Part shown: one piece after another, positions 44,991 through 54,935 of the stretch
Layout: the number at the start of each line of letters is the position of its first letter
How positions within the stretch are numbered: position 1 is the stretch's first letter
NCBI RefSeq assembly: GCF_019740315.1
Contig: NZ_JAHXZR010000006.1
Location: 212,422-276,421 of the forward strand
From: Oceanobacter mangrovi
GTDB lineage: Bacteria; Pseudomonadota; Gammaproteobacteria; Pseudomonadales; Oceanobacteraceae
Direction of reading: 5' to 3'
DNA: 64,000 nucleotides
Notes under the pieces: model-generated
What the model was told of the DNA's origin: nothing
Databases searched by the model: none
What the model saw: only the letters and a program-made list of their open reading frames with translations
Position numbers and translations under genes: made by a program

Positions 44991-47021
44991 ATGGCTTCAT
45001 CGAATAGCGGTATATTCGACAGTCTCAGAAACCGCATACTTATCCAACTGGTACTGCCGGTTGTTGTAGTGTTCAGCGCCTCCGTTGCCTACAACATTTA
45101 CATCAACGCCCAGCAAGAAGAGCTGGCAGCCTCGCGCCTGCTGGTGGCCCAGGCAACCGCCATTGGCCGTAATATTGAACTGGGCAACCAGAAAGCCCTG
45201 CAGACTGCCCGCGTGATGGCCGAAGCCCAGATGAGTGGAATGTTTGGCCAGCGCGAAGACTCCATGAACTACGCTCGCTACGTACTGCAACAGAATCCGG
45301 ACTTCCTGGCTGCCTACTTTGGTTATGAACCCAATGCCGACAGCCAGGACAATCGTTACACCAACCAGCCTGCCACCCACTCCGACAGTGGTCGCTTCCT
45401 GCCCTACTACTATCGCGATGGCAGCACCGTTAAATCCATGCCGTTGACCGATACGGAAACCGCCCTCTACTACGACGGCGTACGCAAGCTGTATCAGCAA
45501 ACCGGCAAACCGACCGGGCTGATTACCGAACCTTATGTTTACGACAACTTGCTGTTGATCGAACAGGTGTACCCGATTGTTCTGGATGGCAAATTCAAGG
45601 GCATGGCGGGCATCGACCGTTCACTGAGCTTCCTGGATGGTTATCTGGCAGAGCTGGCGAAAAAAGAAAATGCCGACCTGCTGCTGCTGAGCCACGGTAA
45701 CCGCGTCATTGCCTCATCCGTCACCGCAGCGGCTGCCCAGCTACGAACCAAGCCGATTGCAGAAACCCCTTATGGCAAGCTGTTTGACCGTATGCTGAAA
45801 GCTCCGGCAACCGTCATTCAGGATGTTGATCCTGCCGACAACAGCGAGTTTTATTACACGGCCGTCGAGATTCCAACCGGCGACTGGAAACTGATGCAAC
45901 GGGTTTCCAGGGAATCGGTAATGGCCCCGATTTACGCCGCTGCGATCAAGAGCCTGATTATTCTTGCAGCCATCATTGCCCTGATCGTCGGCATCGCGAT
46001 TGCTTTTACCGCCTCGATCAGCAAGCGTACCGCCCAGACCCTCAAACTGGCCCGTCAGGTTGCCGATGGCGACGTTGGCAATGTTGATACCAGCAGGGCC
46101 AACCATCAGGGCGGTGATGAAATTGACGCCCTGTACCGCAGTACCCAGCGGGTCGCCCAATCGTTTCAGCGGGTTGCCCAGGTGTGTCAGTCAATCGCTG
46201 CCGACAACCTGTCTGATCGCTCCCAGCCCAGCTCTGCCAACGACCTGGTTGCCCATGCCATCAACGCCATGGCCGACAAGTTGCAATCTGCCGATACCAT
46301 AGCCCGCGAGCATGGCCAACAAGTGCTGCGCAGTACCTCGATGCAGGCGGAGGAAATCGACAGCGTTGCCACCGCCATGCAGGAAATGCACAGCACCATT
46401 CGTGAAGTCTCGTCGCTGGCCAGCGAGTCGGCGGCTCAGGCCAGCTCGGCTGTCGATGCCACCAGCGATGTACGTCGTACTCTGGCGACCGCGGTACAGG
46501 CGGTTTCGACCCTCTCCAGCGATATGTCGCACACCAGCACCACCATCGAAGCGGTGGCCGCCAGCAGTACCAACATCAACAAGATTGTTGATGTGATCAA
46601 TATGATCGCGGAACAGACCAACCTGCTGGCGCTGAACGCCGCTATTGAAGCTGCTCGCGCTGGTGAACAAGGTCGTGGTTTTGCCGTCGTCGCCGATGAA
46701 GTTCGGACCTTGGCGGCCAAAACCCAGAGTTCAACTGAAGAAATCAGTGGCCTGATTACCGATCTGACGGTCAAGGTTCGTGAGGCGGTCGCCATGGTCA
46801 GCAAAGGGCTGGAACGCGCAACCGATACGGTGGAGTCAACCACTGCCGCCAATGAATCACTGGCCGCTGTCGCCACCACCATTGATTCGATCAGTAATCA
46901 CATGCTGCAGGTCGCTACGGCGGTTGAAGAACAGAGTGCAGCTACCGAAGAAATTAACGGCAATATTGCCCGTATTCGTGATGCTTCTGGCGAACTGGCC
47001 AGTTTTGTTGATCGCTCCTGA
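44991..47021 (+). CDS. membrane chemoreceptor with dCache-like sensor
   Basis: This 676-residue methyl-accepting chemotaxis protein has TM1 near 20-38, a periplasmic region of about 290 residues with double-Cache features ([29 protein letters not shown] segments, LITEPYVYD), and TM2 near 330-350. A HAMP domain and the signalling hairpin with [20 protein letters not shown] follow. Many dCache receptors sense amino acids, amines or organic acids. The ligand is unknown. ATG 44991 follows AGGAG. The C-terminus lacks a CheR-tethering pentapeptide. Confidence 0.92.
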   Translation: MASSNSGIFDSLRNRILIQLVLPVVVVFSASVAYNIYINAQQEELAASRLLVAQATAIGRNIELGNQKALQTARVMAEAQMSGMFGQREDSMNYARYVLQQNPDFLAAYFGYEPNADSQDNRYTNQPATHSDSGRFLPYYYRDGSTVKSMPLTDTETALYYDGVRKLYQQTGKPTGLITEPYVYDNLLLIEQVYPIVLDGKFKGMAGIDRSLSFLDGYLAELAKKENADLLLLSHGNRVIASSVTAAAAQLRTKPIAETPYGKLFDRMLKAPATVIQDVDPADNSEFYYTAVEIPTGDWKLMQRVSRESVMAPIYAAAIKSLIILAAIIALIVGIAIAFTASISKRTAQTLKLARQVADGDVGNVDTSRANHQGGDEIDALYRSTQRVAQSFQRVAQVCQSIAADNLSDRSQPSSANDLVAHAINAMADKLQSADTIAREHGQQVLRSTSMQAEEIDSVATAMQEMHSTIREVSSLASESAAQASSAVDATSDVRRTLATAVQAVSTLSSDMSHTSTTIEAVAASSTNINKIVDVINMIAEQTNLLALNAAIEAARAGEQGRGFAVVADEVRTLAAKTQSSTEEISGLITDLTVKVREAVAMVSKGLERATDTVESTTAANESLAAVATTIDSISNHMLQVATAVEEQSAATEEINGNIARIRDASGELASFVDRS

Positions 47022-47200
47022 TAACGCCACGCTGCTGTTCTCACAACCTCCAGGGCCAGGTGATGAATATGATCACGCGGCCCTGGGACTAAGGCACCAA
47101 AGCCGCTATGACACCAAAGCCGTTATGCAGGCGGGCCATCTGCACTCCCGGCCGGTTATCCAGGATACAGTTATCCGGGAGACTGTTATCCAGGATTCGT

Positions 47201-47518
47201 TTATTCAGCCGTTGCCAGCCAACACTGCAACTGCCCCTTCCACAGCACCAGCGTGGAATACAACATCACCAGCAATGACAGCAGCAAACCGGTTAGCGCC
47301 AGTGCCCTGTCGATTCCCTTGCCCTCTGGCTGCAATAATTCATAACCCATCCACACCGCCAGCGGCATAAACGCCAGCCACAACCCGGCCGCGAACATGC
47401 GCCAGTATTTGCGCTTGTGCGTCATCAGCCCCATAAACACACCAATAACCAACAGATGCAAAGACACCAGACTGATCAGGCCAATGGCCGCTACCAGCAG
47501 CTGTAATTCCGTCGACAT
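47201..47518 (-). CDS. small three-helix membrane protein
   Basis: This 105-residue protein has hydrophobic segments near residues 7-32, 44-62 and 73-94, with a basic THKRKYWR loop. I do not recognise a family. GGAATCCGT precedes ATG, which gives a weak ribosome site. It is isolated between the chemoreceptor and the eut genes. Confidence 0.6.
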   Translation of the reverse strand: MSTELQLLVAAIGLISLVSLHLLVIGVFMGLMTHKRKYWRMFAAGLWLAFMPLAVWMGYELLQPEGKGIDRALALTGLLLSLLVMLYSTLVLWKGQLQCWLATAE

Positions 47519-47680
47519 ACGGATTCCTTGTTGACCAGAATAAGAAAACAGAGCGGCCTATTGTGCCGAAACAGAGGGAATCTACCAGAGGGATCAGAGA
47601 AGGAAATTCAAGGAGAAACCGGGCAGGCAAATCGCCCGGCGTCAGGGTTAGCAAAGACTCAGGCTCCTGGAGCCGTATGG

Positions 47681-47707
47681 ATCCCGAATCTGCTTCGCGT
47701 TCGGGAT
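47681..47707. repeat. dispersed palindrome (ATCCCGAA ... TTCGGGAT)
   Basis: Perfect 8-bp arms enclose TCTGCTTCGCG, followed by GACG. It is related in form to 2070-2112 and may also serve as the end of the eutBC transcript 26 bp away. Confidence 0.75.
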
Positions 47708-47732
47708 GACGTGCGTTGATAACGGCGTATAT

Positions 47733-49961
47733 CTACGCCGCGCTCTGCTTCAGTCGTGCCTCCAGCCGGTTACCGGCAGCGCCAAAGCCGAGAATCTGCA
47801 TGGCTTTTTCAGCGATCACACTGCCCGCTTCCAGCGCTGGCAAACCTTTCGAATAAATGTTGGAGATAACGGTATATTCCCAGCGAATATCCGGATTGCC
47901 ACTGAAGGCCACCGCCTCTGCCCTGTCGTCATCAGACACCCGATAGGCAAAATATGCCGACAAGCTGCGCGATGCCTGGGCGTCACCTCCCGGGCGTTCG
48001 CCGATCAGCAGAATCACCAGCCGGGTGGCCAGCGCGTCACCTAACGGCTCGCAGAGTTTGACCCGGCCATAAGGCACCACTGTGGTCATGCCGAGCTGGT
48101 AATCCCGGCTTGCCAGGCCATCCTGCAGCACCGGAATCAACTCAGGAATATTGTGATGCACGGCTTCGGCACTGAGGCCATCCGAGATCAGAATCTGCAC
48201 GTCGGTGTGTTCCGGCTGCAGCGACTGCAAACTGGCATCGCTGAGGAAAGACCCCAACTCCGGGTTACTGAGGTGATCGTGTTTGGTCGCTGCCCGACTT
48301 TCCAGCCAACGCTGTGGGCCTACCGCCGCCAGCAACTCGCGATCCAGATCGGCATAAATCGCCTCACGCGCCACGGCCTGGTTGGAACGCAGCACCCGGG
48401 TCACCTGATCCGCTGGTCGCGGGCCAGCGTTGTCAAAGCCGTAAGCGGCCGGAACAGACTCCAACAGCCGCTGATAATCCAGCTCTGACTGACAGAACTG
48501 CTCCGGTTTGCCCCAGTTCGGCCCACGTTGCAGCTGGCCATCTTCATCGCGTTCGAAAATACCACGAGCCATCGCCCATTCGAGATATTCCGGCGCTGGC
48601 TCCAGCCCATGTACTTCACGCAAGGTCTGGTCGTCATGAGCGCTGGTATCGAAATACGCCAGCATCCGGTCGTTGCCCAGATAAACGTCCATAAAGAAGT
48701 TGGCACCGGCAGCCGTTAACAGCTCAGTGGCCATTTGCTGGCCTTCCGCCGTGATCTGGGAATGCAGCGTAAAGCATGGCGCCATGCCCATCGGCAGCCC
48801 CATCAGCTTGCCCATAAAGTGATCCTGCAGGCAGGAATAGGTCATTTCGAAGTTGTCGACGTGGGTTTCCGGGCCAATGAAGCCCGTGACGTTGTTGACC
48901 ATAAAGGGTGAATAACGGCGAGCCAGCCCGTAACACAGGGCCTCACAGGTAGCCATGTCCATGCCGTCGTGTTTGTTGTAGGTCAGCTCACTGCCCTGGC
49001 CAGTCTCGAAATACATCATGTTTTCGGCGCTTTCCAGTTCGCCATTTCCAGCACGCAGCGGCCCCTGCTCGCGCATCACGTTATAAGCCTTGTCGAGCAG
49101 CTCAACCGTAACGTCGAACTCTTCTGTAAGGGTGCTTTCCGTGCCCGCCAGGCTCTGAAACATGATCTCTACCGGCGCGCCCTGTTCCAGACAGGCCAGC
49201 TGGGTTTTGATATGCGACAACACACAAATCTGGGTCGGTGCGCCAACGTCTCGACGAATCTTGTCAAGGTGATGCAGCACTGTCGAGATATTTTCCACCG
49301 TATCGATGGCCGGATTCAGACCCAGCAAGGCATCACCCGCGCCCATCGAAAAGCCGGTGTAGGCCAGCAATGTAATGCCAGAAAGGTTATCGGTCGGGTG
49401 ATTCGGCTGCAGCCGTGACGACAGCGTGCCGGTCAGGCCAACCCGGGTACGAGCCTTGGCCGAGGCGCCATTCTTCAGCCGTTTGGCCAGCAGTATCAGC
49501 TCATGAACGTCCAGCAATTTGGCCAGCGCCGATACCATTACGCCAGTCATGGCCTGACCACAGGCACGGATTTCCGCGCCTTTGGAAGCCAACAGATGGT
49601 CTTTCAGCTGCCCCAGCGTCAGATTTGCCAGGCTGTCGAATTTTTCCAGATCAATGTCGTAGTTCACCTGCATCACAGCATCAATACGGCCACGACGATC
49701 CAGCAGCGGCCTGTCGTACAGCTGTTGCAGCGTCAGGCTCGACAACAGTTTGCGGGCGGCTTCACGCTCAACCTCATCTACTGCCGCCAACCCCGCAATA
49801 CGCTCGCCAGCCTTGCTGATGTCCGCTGCACCTAACAGCTGCTTGAGATCGGCAAAGCGGTAGCAGTTGTCCATCAATTCAATTGACAGCTCTGGCTCAG
49901 CCGCAGACGAAACAGGGATGGACGGCAAACGAATAGCACTGATGGGCTTGAGCGGTTTCAT
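47733..49961 (-). CDS. eutBC: fused ethanolamine ammonia-lyase, EutB-EutC in one chain
   Basis: Ethanolamine ammonia-lyase is an adenosylcobalamin enzyme that splits ethanolamine into acetaldehyde and ammonia. It is normally made of EutB (about 453 residues) and EutC (about 295). Here one 742-residue frame contains both. Residues 1-480 are EutB (NPAIDTVENISTVLHHLDKI, FIGPETHVDNFEMTYSCLQD). Residues about 520-742 are EutC (AREAIYADLD, RPGGDAQASRSLSAYFAYR, HTDVQILISDGLSAEAV). The joint (483-520, WGKPEQFCQSELDYQRLLES) is short and in frame with no internal start. The start overlaps the eutA stop (ATGA), so reactivase and enzyme are coupled. Confidence 0.93.
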   Translation of the reverse strand: MKPLKPISAIRLPSIPVSSAAEPELSIELMDNCYRFADLKQLLGAADISKAGERIAGLAAVDEVEREAARKLLSSLTLQQLYDRPLLDRRGRIDAVMQVNYDIDLEKFDSLANLTLGQLKDHLLASKGAEIRACGQAMTGVMVSALAKLLDVHELILLAKRLKNGASAKARTRVGLTGTLSSRLQPNHPTDNLSGITLLAYTGFSMGAGDALLGLNPAIDTVENISTVLHHLDKIRRDVGAPTQICVLSHIKTQLACLEQGAPVEIMFQSLAGTESTLTEEFDVTVELLDKAYNVMREQGPLRAGNGELESAENMMYFETGQGSELTYNKHDGMDMATCEALCYGLARRYSPFMVNNVTGFIGPETHVDNFEMTYSCLQDHFMGKLMGLPMGMAPCFTLHSQITAEGQQMATELLTAAGANFFMDVYLGNDRMLAYFDTSAHDDQTLREVHGLEPAPEYLEWAMARGIFERDEDGQLQRGPNWGKPEQFCQSELDYQRLLESVPAAYGFDNAGPRPADQVTRVLRSNQAVAREAIYADLDRELLAAVGPQRWLESRAATKHDHLSNPELGSFLSDASLQSLQPEHTDVQILISDGLSAEAVHHNIPELIPVLQDGLASRDYQLGMTTVVPYGRVKLCEPLGDALATRLVILLIGERPGGDAQASRSLSAYFAYRVSDDDRAEAVAFSGNPDIRWEYTVISNIYSKGLPALEAGSVIAEKAMQILGFGAAGNRLEARLKQSAA

Positions 49962-51517
49962 GAACGGATCTCCTGGTTCATGCCAAAAAAGGAAACGGGA
50001 ACAATATGCTGGTGCGGTCGGCCGATTTGCACAAAACGGGCGTCCCGCAGGGGAATTTCATCAACCACAAACAGCCGTCTGGGTTCACAGCCCCAATCGG
50101 TGATGTACTGGCCCAGGGTTTTGCCAAGGTTGCTGTCTAACAGCAGTACCAGCGGTTGATCGGCACTGAACTCGCTGCTTTGCAGCGCCGCACGAATATG
50201 ACTGGCCAGCTGCTTCAAACTGGCATGACTGGCGGTGGTCGACTGCTCAATCGCCACACAGGCACCGGCGCGGCAACTGGCAGCCAATACCAGGGCTTTG
50301 TGCCAATAGGATTCCGTGGCATCAAAATCGAGCCGGGCGACAATCGGCAAATCGCGCAGCGGTAATAAATCGGGATCTGACAAATAGAGGCTGCTGCCAG
50401 AAACGTCGCAGCTGTGCAGGGTCAGCCCCATCACAGTGGCGCGCCCGGCATGTTCAGGGGCATGTTGCAGGCTGGCGGACAGTACCGGCGAACGCACAAT
50501 CGCCTGCGCCAGCGCGATTCCCAGATCGCCAAAGGCGGTGGTGGCCGGCCATTCGCCGGACTGCCGGTATTGATAGATCAGCTCACCAACACCGCCAGAG
50601 AAAGTCACCAGCGGCGGCTGGTTTCCGCCCGTTTCATCCGTCAAAAATGGCTGTTGCAGCAATTGTTGATGCCAGTCGGATTGCTGAAAAAACTGACTAT
50701 CACCCGTTACTATGGCTTCCAGACCAGCCACCCAAACGGCGACCAGTTGCTGCACTTGATCAGCAGTGAGCAAGTCACCAATGGCCGCTGCAATGCCCAG
50801 CTGTTTGAGCAGGCCAGCGCCGATATCAGACCAGCCCAACAAACGATAGCTGCCAGGCTCAAAGCGGAAATGGCGGGCACCAATAAAATAACAGCCGCAA
50901 TCACTCACCTGACCATTCAAACCCAATGCCGGATTGGTGGTGCCACCACCGATATCCAGATTCAACAAGGGCCGTTGCGGCCAGGCGCGGCTCAAGGTTG
51001 CGCAACTGCCCATAAAGGCCAGCCAGGATTCCAGTTTGGGGTCATCTGCACGGGCTATCAGGCTGTCGCCAATGCGCTCGCCGATCAGCCGGGCCAGCAT
51101 TTGGGCGTTATCTGCACGCGCCGCCAGACCGGTAATCAGTGCGGCACCAGCCACTGCCGGAGTGGCTTTGGAGATTTGTTCGGACTGGTCCCAGCCTGCC
51201 AATTGCAGCCATTGGTCCATCAAGGTGGCAACAGCGTCAGCATCCAGCAGCTGGTCTTGAAAGGGGGTGAAGACGGCGTCGGTTTGCAGCAGGATTCTGG
51301 GTTCACCAAAGCCCATCCGGCCAGTCAGGCTATGGCGGCCAATCTCGACTTCAGCCAGCATCATACTGCTGGTCGTTGAGCCGAAATCCAGCCCAAGCAG
51401 TCGCAAACACCGTCCCCCTGCGGGATTGGGGGACGATGTTGCGAACTCAGGGTCAGGTACAGTTTCAGGAACTGTGTTCGGTACAGTCTCTGGTACCAGG
51501 CATACGGGTTCTGACAT
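49958..51517 (-). CDS. eutA: ethanolamine ammonia-lyase reactivating factor EutA
   Basis: EutA is an Hsp70-like ATPase that exchanges damaged cobalamin in ethanolamine ammonia-lyase. The 519-residue protein shows phosphate-loop motifs LLGLDFGSTTSSMML and LNLDIGGGTTNPAL and the C-terminal LFVVDEIPLRDARFVQIGRP. ATG 51515-51517 is chosen. The N-terminal 30 residues (PETVPNTVPETVPDP) are a low-complexity tail from a short DNA repeat and are not in other EutA proteins. The eutBC start overlaps its stop. No shell-protein or aldehyde dehydrogenase genes are present, indicating a non-compartment pathway. Confidence 0.9.
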   Translation of the reverse strand: MSEPVCLVPETVPNTVPETVPDPEFATSSPNPAGGRCLRLLGLDFGSTTSSMMLAEVEIGRHSLTGRMGFGEPRILLQTDAVFTPFQDQLLDADAVATLMDQWLQLAGWDQSEQISKATPAVAGAALITGLAARADNAQMLARLIGERIGDSLIARADDPKLESWLAFMGSCATLSRAWPQRPLLNLDIGGGTTNPALGLNGQVSDCGCYFIGARHFRFEPGSYRLLGWSDIGAGLLKQLGIAAAIGDLLTADQVQQLVAVWVAGLEAIVTGDSQFFQQSDWHQQLLQQPFLTDETGGNQPPLVTFSGGVGELIYQYRQSGEWPATTAFGDLGIALAQAIVRSPVLSASLQHAPEHAGRATVMGLTLHSCDVSGSSLYLSDPDLLPLRDLPIVARLDFDATESYWHKALVLAASCRAGACVAIEQSTTASHASLKQLASHIRAALQSSEFSADQPLVLLLDSNLGKTLGQYITDWGCEPRRLFVVDEIPLRDARFVQIGRPHQHIVPVSFFGMNQEIRS

Positions 51518-51755
51518 TACGGACCTGAAATTTAAATTCCTGAAAGGAATATTCAGGAATTGTGCCAGCCTCCTGTAAAAGTCCAAATTCAGCCCTTAAA
51601 AGCCATCTAACCCATTGATAGCAATGAATTTCTGTCGACCGGTCAAAACCTGCCAGACAGCCATCAAACATTCCTGCCGCAGACAAAATGCACACAAGTC
51701 AGGCACCTGCCCTGACGATATGCCCATCTGCGTGCAGCCATGTTCGATCCAGATT

Positions 51756-51798
51756 GGGAGAGCAGGCGTCCCGCCTGCAGAACGATGCCCGCTCTCCC
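51756..51798. repeat. double palindrome between PNPOx-like and eutA genes
   Basis: The outer arms are GGGAGAGC (51756-51763) and GCTCTCCC (51791-51798). The inner arms are GCAGGCG (51762-51768) and CGCCTGC (51772-51778). All are perfect. It lies 37 bp beyond the stop of the PNPOx-like gene and may end that transcript before eutA. Confidence 0.75.
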
Positions 51799-51834
51799 GG
51801 CAAAATCAGGTAATACATGCGCGAATCGAGCCGG

Positions 51835-52554
51835 TTAAAACGCCGCCGGAGCCAAAGGCCTGGCCAACTCAGGCGCAGCCGCATCCAGCTGGAAGTCAGC
51901 GGCAATTTCCAGCTCACCCCACTGCCGCTGCAATGGCAACACGCCAGCCAGTACTGGCCAGTCGAGATCGGCCTCGTCATCTATCGGGTCACCATTACGG
52001 ACCTTGGCCGATGCCTGATCAATGCGAACCCTCACGACGCCGGTGGCTTTCAGCTCGGTGTCGGTCATCGGCCGTAACTGCTGCCAACGCTGTGGTGAAA
52101 TCTTGTCGACCATGTTTTTGAGCTGCCGGGCTTTTTCATCGGCATCTTCAATCCACTCGGGTACACCAAACAGAGTGACCGAGCGATAGTTAACCGAATG
52201 GTGGAAAGCCGAACGCGCCAGCACCAGACCATCCAGTAAACACAGGTTGATACACACCTGCTGGCCTTCACGCTGGTCGTCGGCAGCAGAATCATGAACG
52301 TTACGAGCCCGGCTGTGGCCGTGCCAATAGAGATATTCGCCATCACGCCAGTGACAGGTCGGAGTAACAAACAGCTTGCCATTTTGCTGCTGGGCGATAT
52401 GGCAAATCAGGCTTTCATCAATGATCTGATGAACCGTTTGCTGGTCGTAGGCCGCCCGTTTGGCACCGCGTTTAACTGTGCTTAAAGGGCTTTGCAGGGA
52501 TATTTTCGAAGGACTTTGCTCAGGCTGCTGAGCGGGATGACTGGTCTGATTCAT
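51835..52554 (-). CDS. pyridoxamine 5'-phosphate oxidase-like FMN protein
   Basis: This 239-residue split-barrel flavin-binding protein resembles the Pyridox_ox_2 family: the core VHQIIDESLICHIAQQQNGKLFVTPTCHWRDGEYLYWHGHS is typical, with NVHDSA and NYRSVTLFG following. It may act on B6 vitamers or on other flavin-dependent reductions. It is divergent from a MocR-type regulator, 116 bp apart, the usual arrangement for a MocR target. The low-complexity N-terminus (HPAQQPEQSPSKI) precedes the fold. Confidence 0.85.
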   Translation of the reverse strand: MNQTSHPAQQPEQSPSKISLQSPLSTVKRGAKRAAYDQQTVHQIIDESLICHIAQQQNGKLFVTPTCHWRDGEYLYWHGHSRARNVHDSAADDQREGQQVCINLCLLDGLVLARSAFHHSVNYRSVTLFGVPEWIEDADEKARQLKNMVDKISPQRWQQLRPMTDTELKATGVVRVRIDQASAKVRNGDPIDDEADLDWPVLAGVLPLQRQWGELEIAADFQLDAAAPELARPLAPAAF

Positions 52555-52578
52555 AACAGGATTCCATCAGTAACAACA

Positions 52579-52619
52579 ATAACAACTGCCCGAATGATCC
52601 CGCCTTCTGGTATTGTTAT
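52579..52619. promoter_or_regulatory. inverted repeat in the PNPOx-like / MocR intergenic region
   Basis: ATAACAA (52579-52585) and TTGTTAT (52613-52619) are perfect 7-bp arms 27 bp apart, placed centrally between the two divergent starts. It is a candidate MocR operator, by position only. Confidence 0.35.
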
Positions 52620-52670
52620 GAATAGCCAGTTTTTATATTTTAAACCAGTCCAGATTGACTTATTTTCAAT

Positions 52671-54239
52671 ATGAAATCCCCCACCAAAACAGGCTCCCTG
52701 GCAAGTTTTGCCAGCCTGCTGTTATCGCTCACTCATAGAGGCGAAAGTGGTCAGGCCGGTTACCTGCAGCTGGTCGAGCAGATCCAGCAGGCGATTCTGC
52801 AAGGCCAGCTGACCGGTGGGCAGAAACTGCCATCGAGCCGAATACTGGCGCAGCAGCTGGGCGTTTCCCGTTCGCTGATAAACCAGGCTTACGACCAGCT
52901 CAGCGGTGAAGGCTTTTTGCAGTCAGAACCCAGACGCGGAATTTTTGTGGCACTGAATGCCACTGAATTACAGCCATCTGCCCGTCGTTCGAAACCCGCT
53001 GATTCCACAGCCCAGTACAAAACCCAAAATCCCGCCGCTTGCCAGGCTGCTCGACCAGACCCAGACCCGGAACCAGATCCGCTCCGGCTCGACTCAGGTG
53101 CTGACGTCAGCCATTTTCCGGCCCGTGAATGGGCCGCCAGCCTGCGCCGAAGCTGGCTCAATCCAGATCCCAAAATGTTGCTGGGCGAATATCCGTTCGG
53201 CTATCCGCCGTTGCGAGTCGCCCTGTGCCAGTACCTGCATCAGGTGCGTCAGCTCAGCTGTCAGCCAGAACAAGTGTTCGTCACTGCTGGTAACCGCGAC
53301 AGCCTGACCCTGCTGCAACATGCGTTGCATAGCGCTGAGGGCATTGAACACTGGTTGGTCGAAAATCCTACCTACCCGCCGATTCGTTCGGTATTGGCCG
53401 ACCGTCTGGCTGGTTATCTGGAATTGGACGAAGAAGGCTGTTGCCTGCCGGAATTGCCACGACCGCAGGCAAAGCCGGAAAAGCTGGCTGCGGTGGTTAC
53501 TCCCAACCGCCAATACCCAACAGGCGTTAGCTGGAGTTCGCGCCGCCGCCAGCAATGGCTGCAATTTGCCAGCGCCAGTAACAGCTGGATTATCGAAGAC
53601 GACTACGACAATGAATTTGTCTACCACAGCCGCCCGGGCATACCACTGATGCAAACGGCCAGCAGTCGGCCCAGCGAACAACAACGGGTGATTTTTCTTG
53701 GCAGCCTGTCGAAAGTCATGTTTCGCGGCCTGCGACTGGGATTTATGGTGGTGCCACCAGCCTTGATCAAGACGGTACAGAACAGCCAGCGCGAACTGGG
53801 GCTGGCAGCCTCGCTCCCCATGCAACCGGCACTGGCGGATTTTATTGACAACGGCCAGCTGGCACGCCATCTCAACCGCATGCGTCGGCTCTACCGGCAA
53901 CGACGGGATCAGGCTTTGCAAGCCTGTGAAGCCTTATTGGCCGACTGGTTTGAATGGACTATTCCGCCGGGTGGCTTGCACCTGCTGCTGCGACTCAAGG
54001 TCGATCAGGGCAAGCTGGCCGAACCCGAAACCTGGCTCAACGAACGTCTGGTACAGCCACTGGCAGCCGAAGGACTGCGGTTGTCCCTGCTGTCGCGCCA
54101 TTACGCCCAACCGCTTTCTCCTCAAAGCGGCCAATCAAAACAGCCGCCAGCTGGCCTGGTGATTGGCTTCAGCGCTCATTCGGAAAACGTGACCCGTTAT
54201 TGGCTCGAACGCATACGGTTTTATCTGCAATCTAACTGA
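52671..54239 (+). CDS. MocR-type regulator (GntR HTH fused to aminotransferase fold)
   Basis: This 522-residue protein has an N-terminal winged helix of the GntR family (residues 28-100: LQGQLTGGQKLPSSRILAQQ, LGVSRSLINQAYDQLSGEGF). A linker of about 60 residues rich in polar and proline residues follows, then a fold-type I aminotransferase domain with PLP lysine near 346 (FLGSLSKVMFRGLRLGF). Such regulators sense PLP or amino-substrate adducts and control neighbours, here probably the divergent PNPOx-like gene. Ethanolamine genes next door make a wider role possible but unproven. Confidence 0.9.
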   Translation: MKSPTKTGSLASFASLLLSLTHRGESGQAGYLQLVEQIQQAILQGQLTGGQKLPSSRILAQQLGVSRSLINQAYDQLSGEGFLQSEPRRGIFVALNATELQPSARRSKPADSTAQYKTQNPAACQAARPDPDPEPDPLRLDSGADVSHFPAREWAASLRRSWLNPDPKMLLGEYPFGYPPLRVALCQYLHQVRQLSCQPEQVFVTAGNRDSLTLLQHALHSAEGIEHWLVENPTYPPIRSVLADRLAGYLELDEEGCCLPELPRPQAKPEKLAAVVTPNRQYPTGVSWSSRRRQQWLQFASASNSWIIEDDYDNEFVYHSRPGIPLMQTASSRPSEQQRVIFLGSLSKVMFRGLRLGFMVVPPALIKTVQNSQRELGLAASLPMQPALADFIDNGQLARHLNRMRRLYRQRRDQALQACEALLADWFEWTIPPGGLHLLLRLKVDQGKLAEPETWLNERLVQPLAAEGLRLSLLSRHYAQPLSPQSGQSKQPPAGLVIGFSAHSENVTRYWLERIRFYLQSN

Positions 54240-54286
54240 CCCCGCCACCAACCAGCTCTTTGTGGATGCCCCGAAACCCGCCAGGA

Positions 54287-54883
54287 TCAGCAGCTCCAAC
54301 AGTCAAGCAGCTGGTCTGCTGCCTCTTTCAGCACCTGCCCGGACAGCCCATCTCTGGCCTGTAACGAGATGCCTTTGACAAAACAATCAAGCATAAGGGT
54401 ATAGGCTTCAACATTCATGGTTTGGGGTAACTGCCCCTGCTCAAACCCACGTATTACGCAGCGCTGAATGGCGTCGCGGGTATCCTTGCGTACCTGACGG
54501 GTTAGCGCCTCCACTTCCTTGTTTTCATCAAGGCAATTCAAACCAGACAAGACAGCCATACAGCCAGAAGGCGAAAGCGGCGAGGTTTGCATGCTGATGG
54601 TGTCGTACAACATGGTCTGCATACACTCTCTGGGACTCATCAGATTGTCATCCAGTACCGAACTGGCGGCGCCACAGGACTGAACATAACGCTCAAGACA
54701 CTCTTTATAGAGCGCCTGCTTTGATCCAAAAGCGGCATAAAAGCTGGCAGAAGACATCTTCCCCAGTGTTTCTCGCAGATCCGCCAGCGAGGTGCTTTCA
54801 AAACCTTTTTCCCAAAAAAGATTCATTGCCTTGCTGACCGCGTCATCACGATCAAACGCCCGTGGGCGGCCGGTTCTTGCCAT
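54287..54883 (-). CDS. TetR-family repressor of the MFS gene
   Basis: This 198-residue TetR protein (GRPRAFDRDDAVSKAMNLFW, then TSLADLRETLGKMSSASFYA) has a C-terminal domain with SPSGCMAVLSGLNC resembling the NemR/AcrR branch, and several cysteines (C131 region, C172, C197) that could sense electrophiles. It is divergent from the MFS gene, 135 bp apart, with operator-like palindromes in between. Confidence 0.87.
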   Translation of the reverse strand: MARTGRPRAFDRDDAVSKAMNLFWEKGFESTSLADLRETLGKMSSASFYAAFGSKQALYKECLERYVQSCGAASSVLDDNLMSPRECMQTMLYDTISMQTSPLSPSGCMAVLSGLNCLDENKEVEALTRQVRKDTRDAIQRCVIRGFEQGQLPQTMNVEAYTLMLDCFVKGISLQARDGLSGQVLKEAADQLLDCWSC

Positions 54884-54935
54884 CTTGGATACCTGTTTTA
54901 ACGACTGGTCTGAACGCCTTTCAACGGCATTTAAA

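Noticed and set aside
50414..51379. 321-codon open frame on the + strand
   Set aside because: Antisense to eutA, low-information translation.
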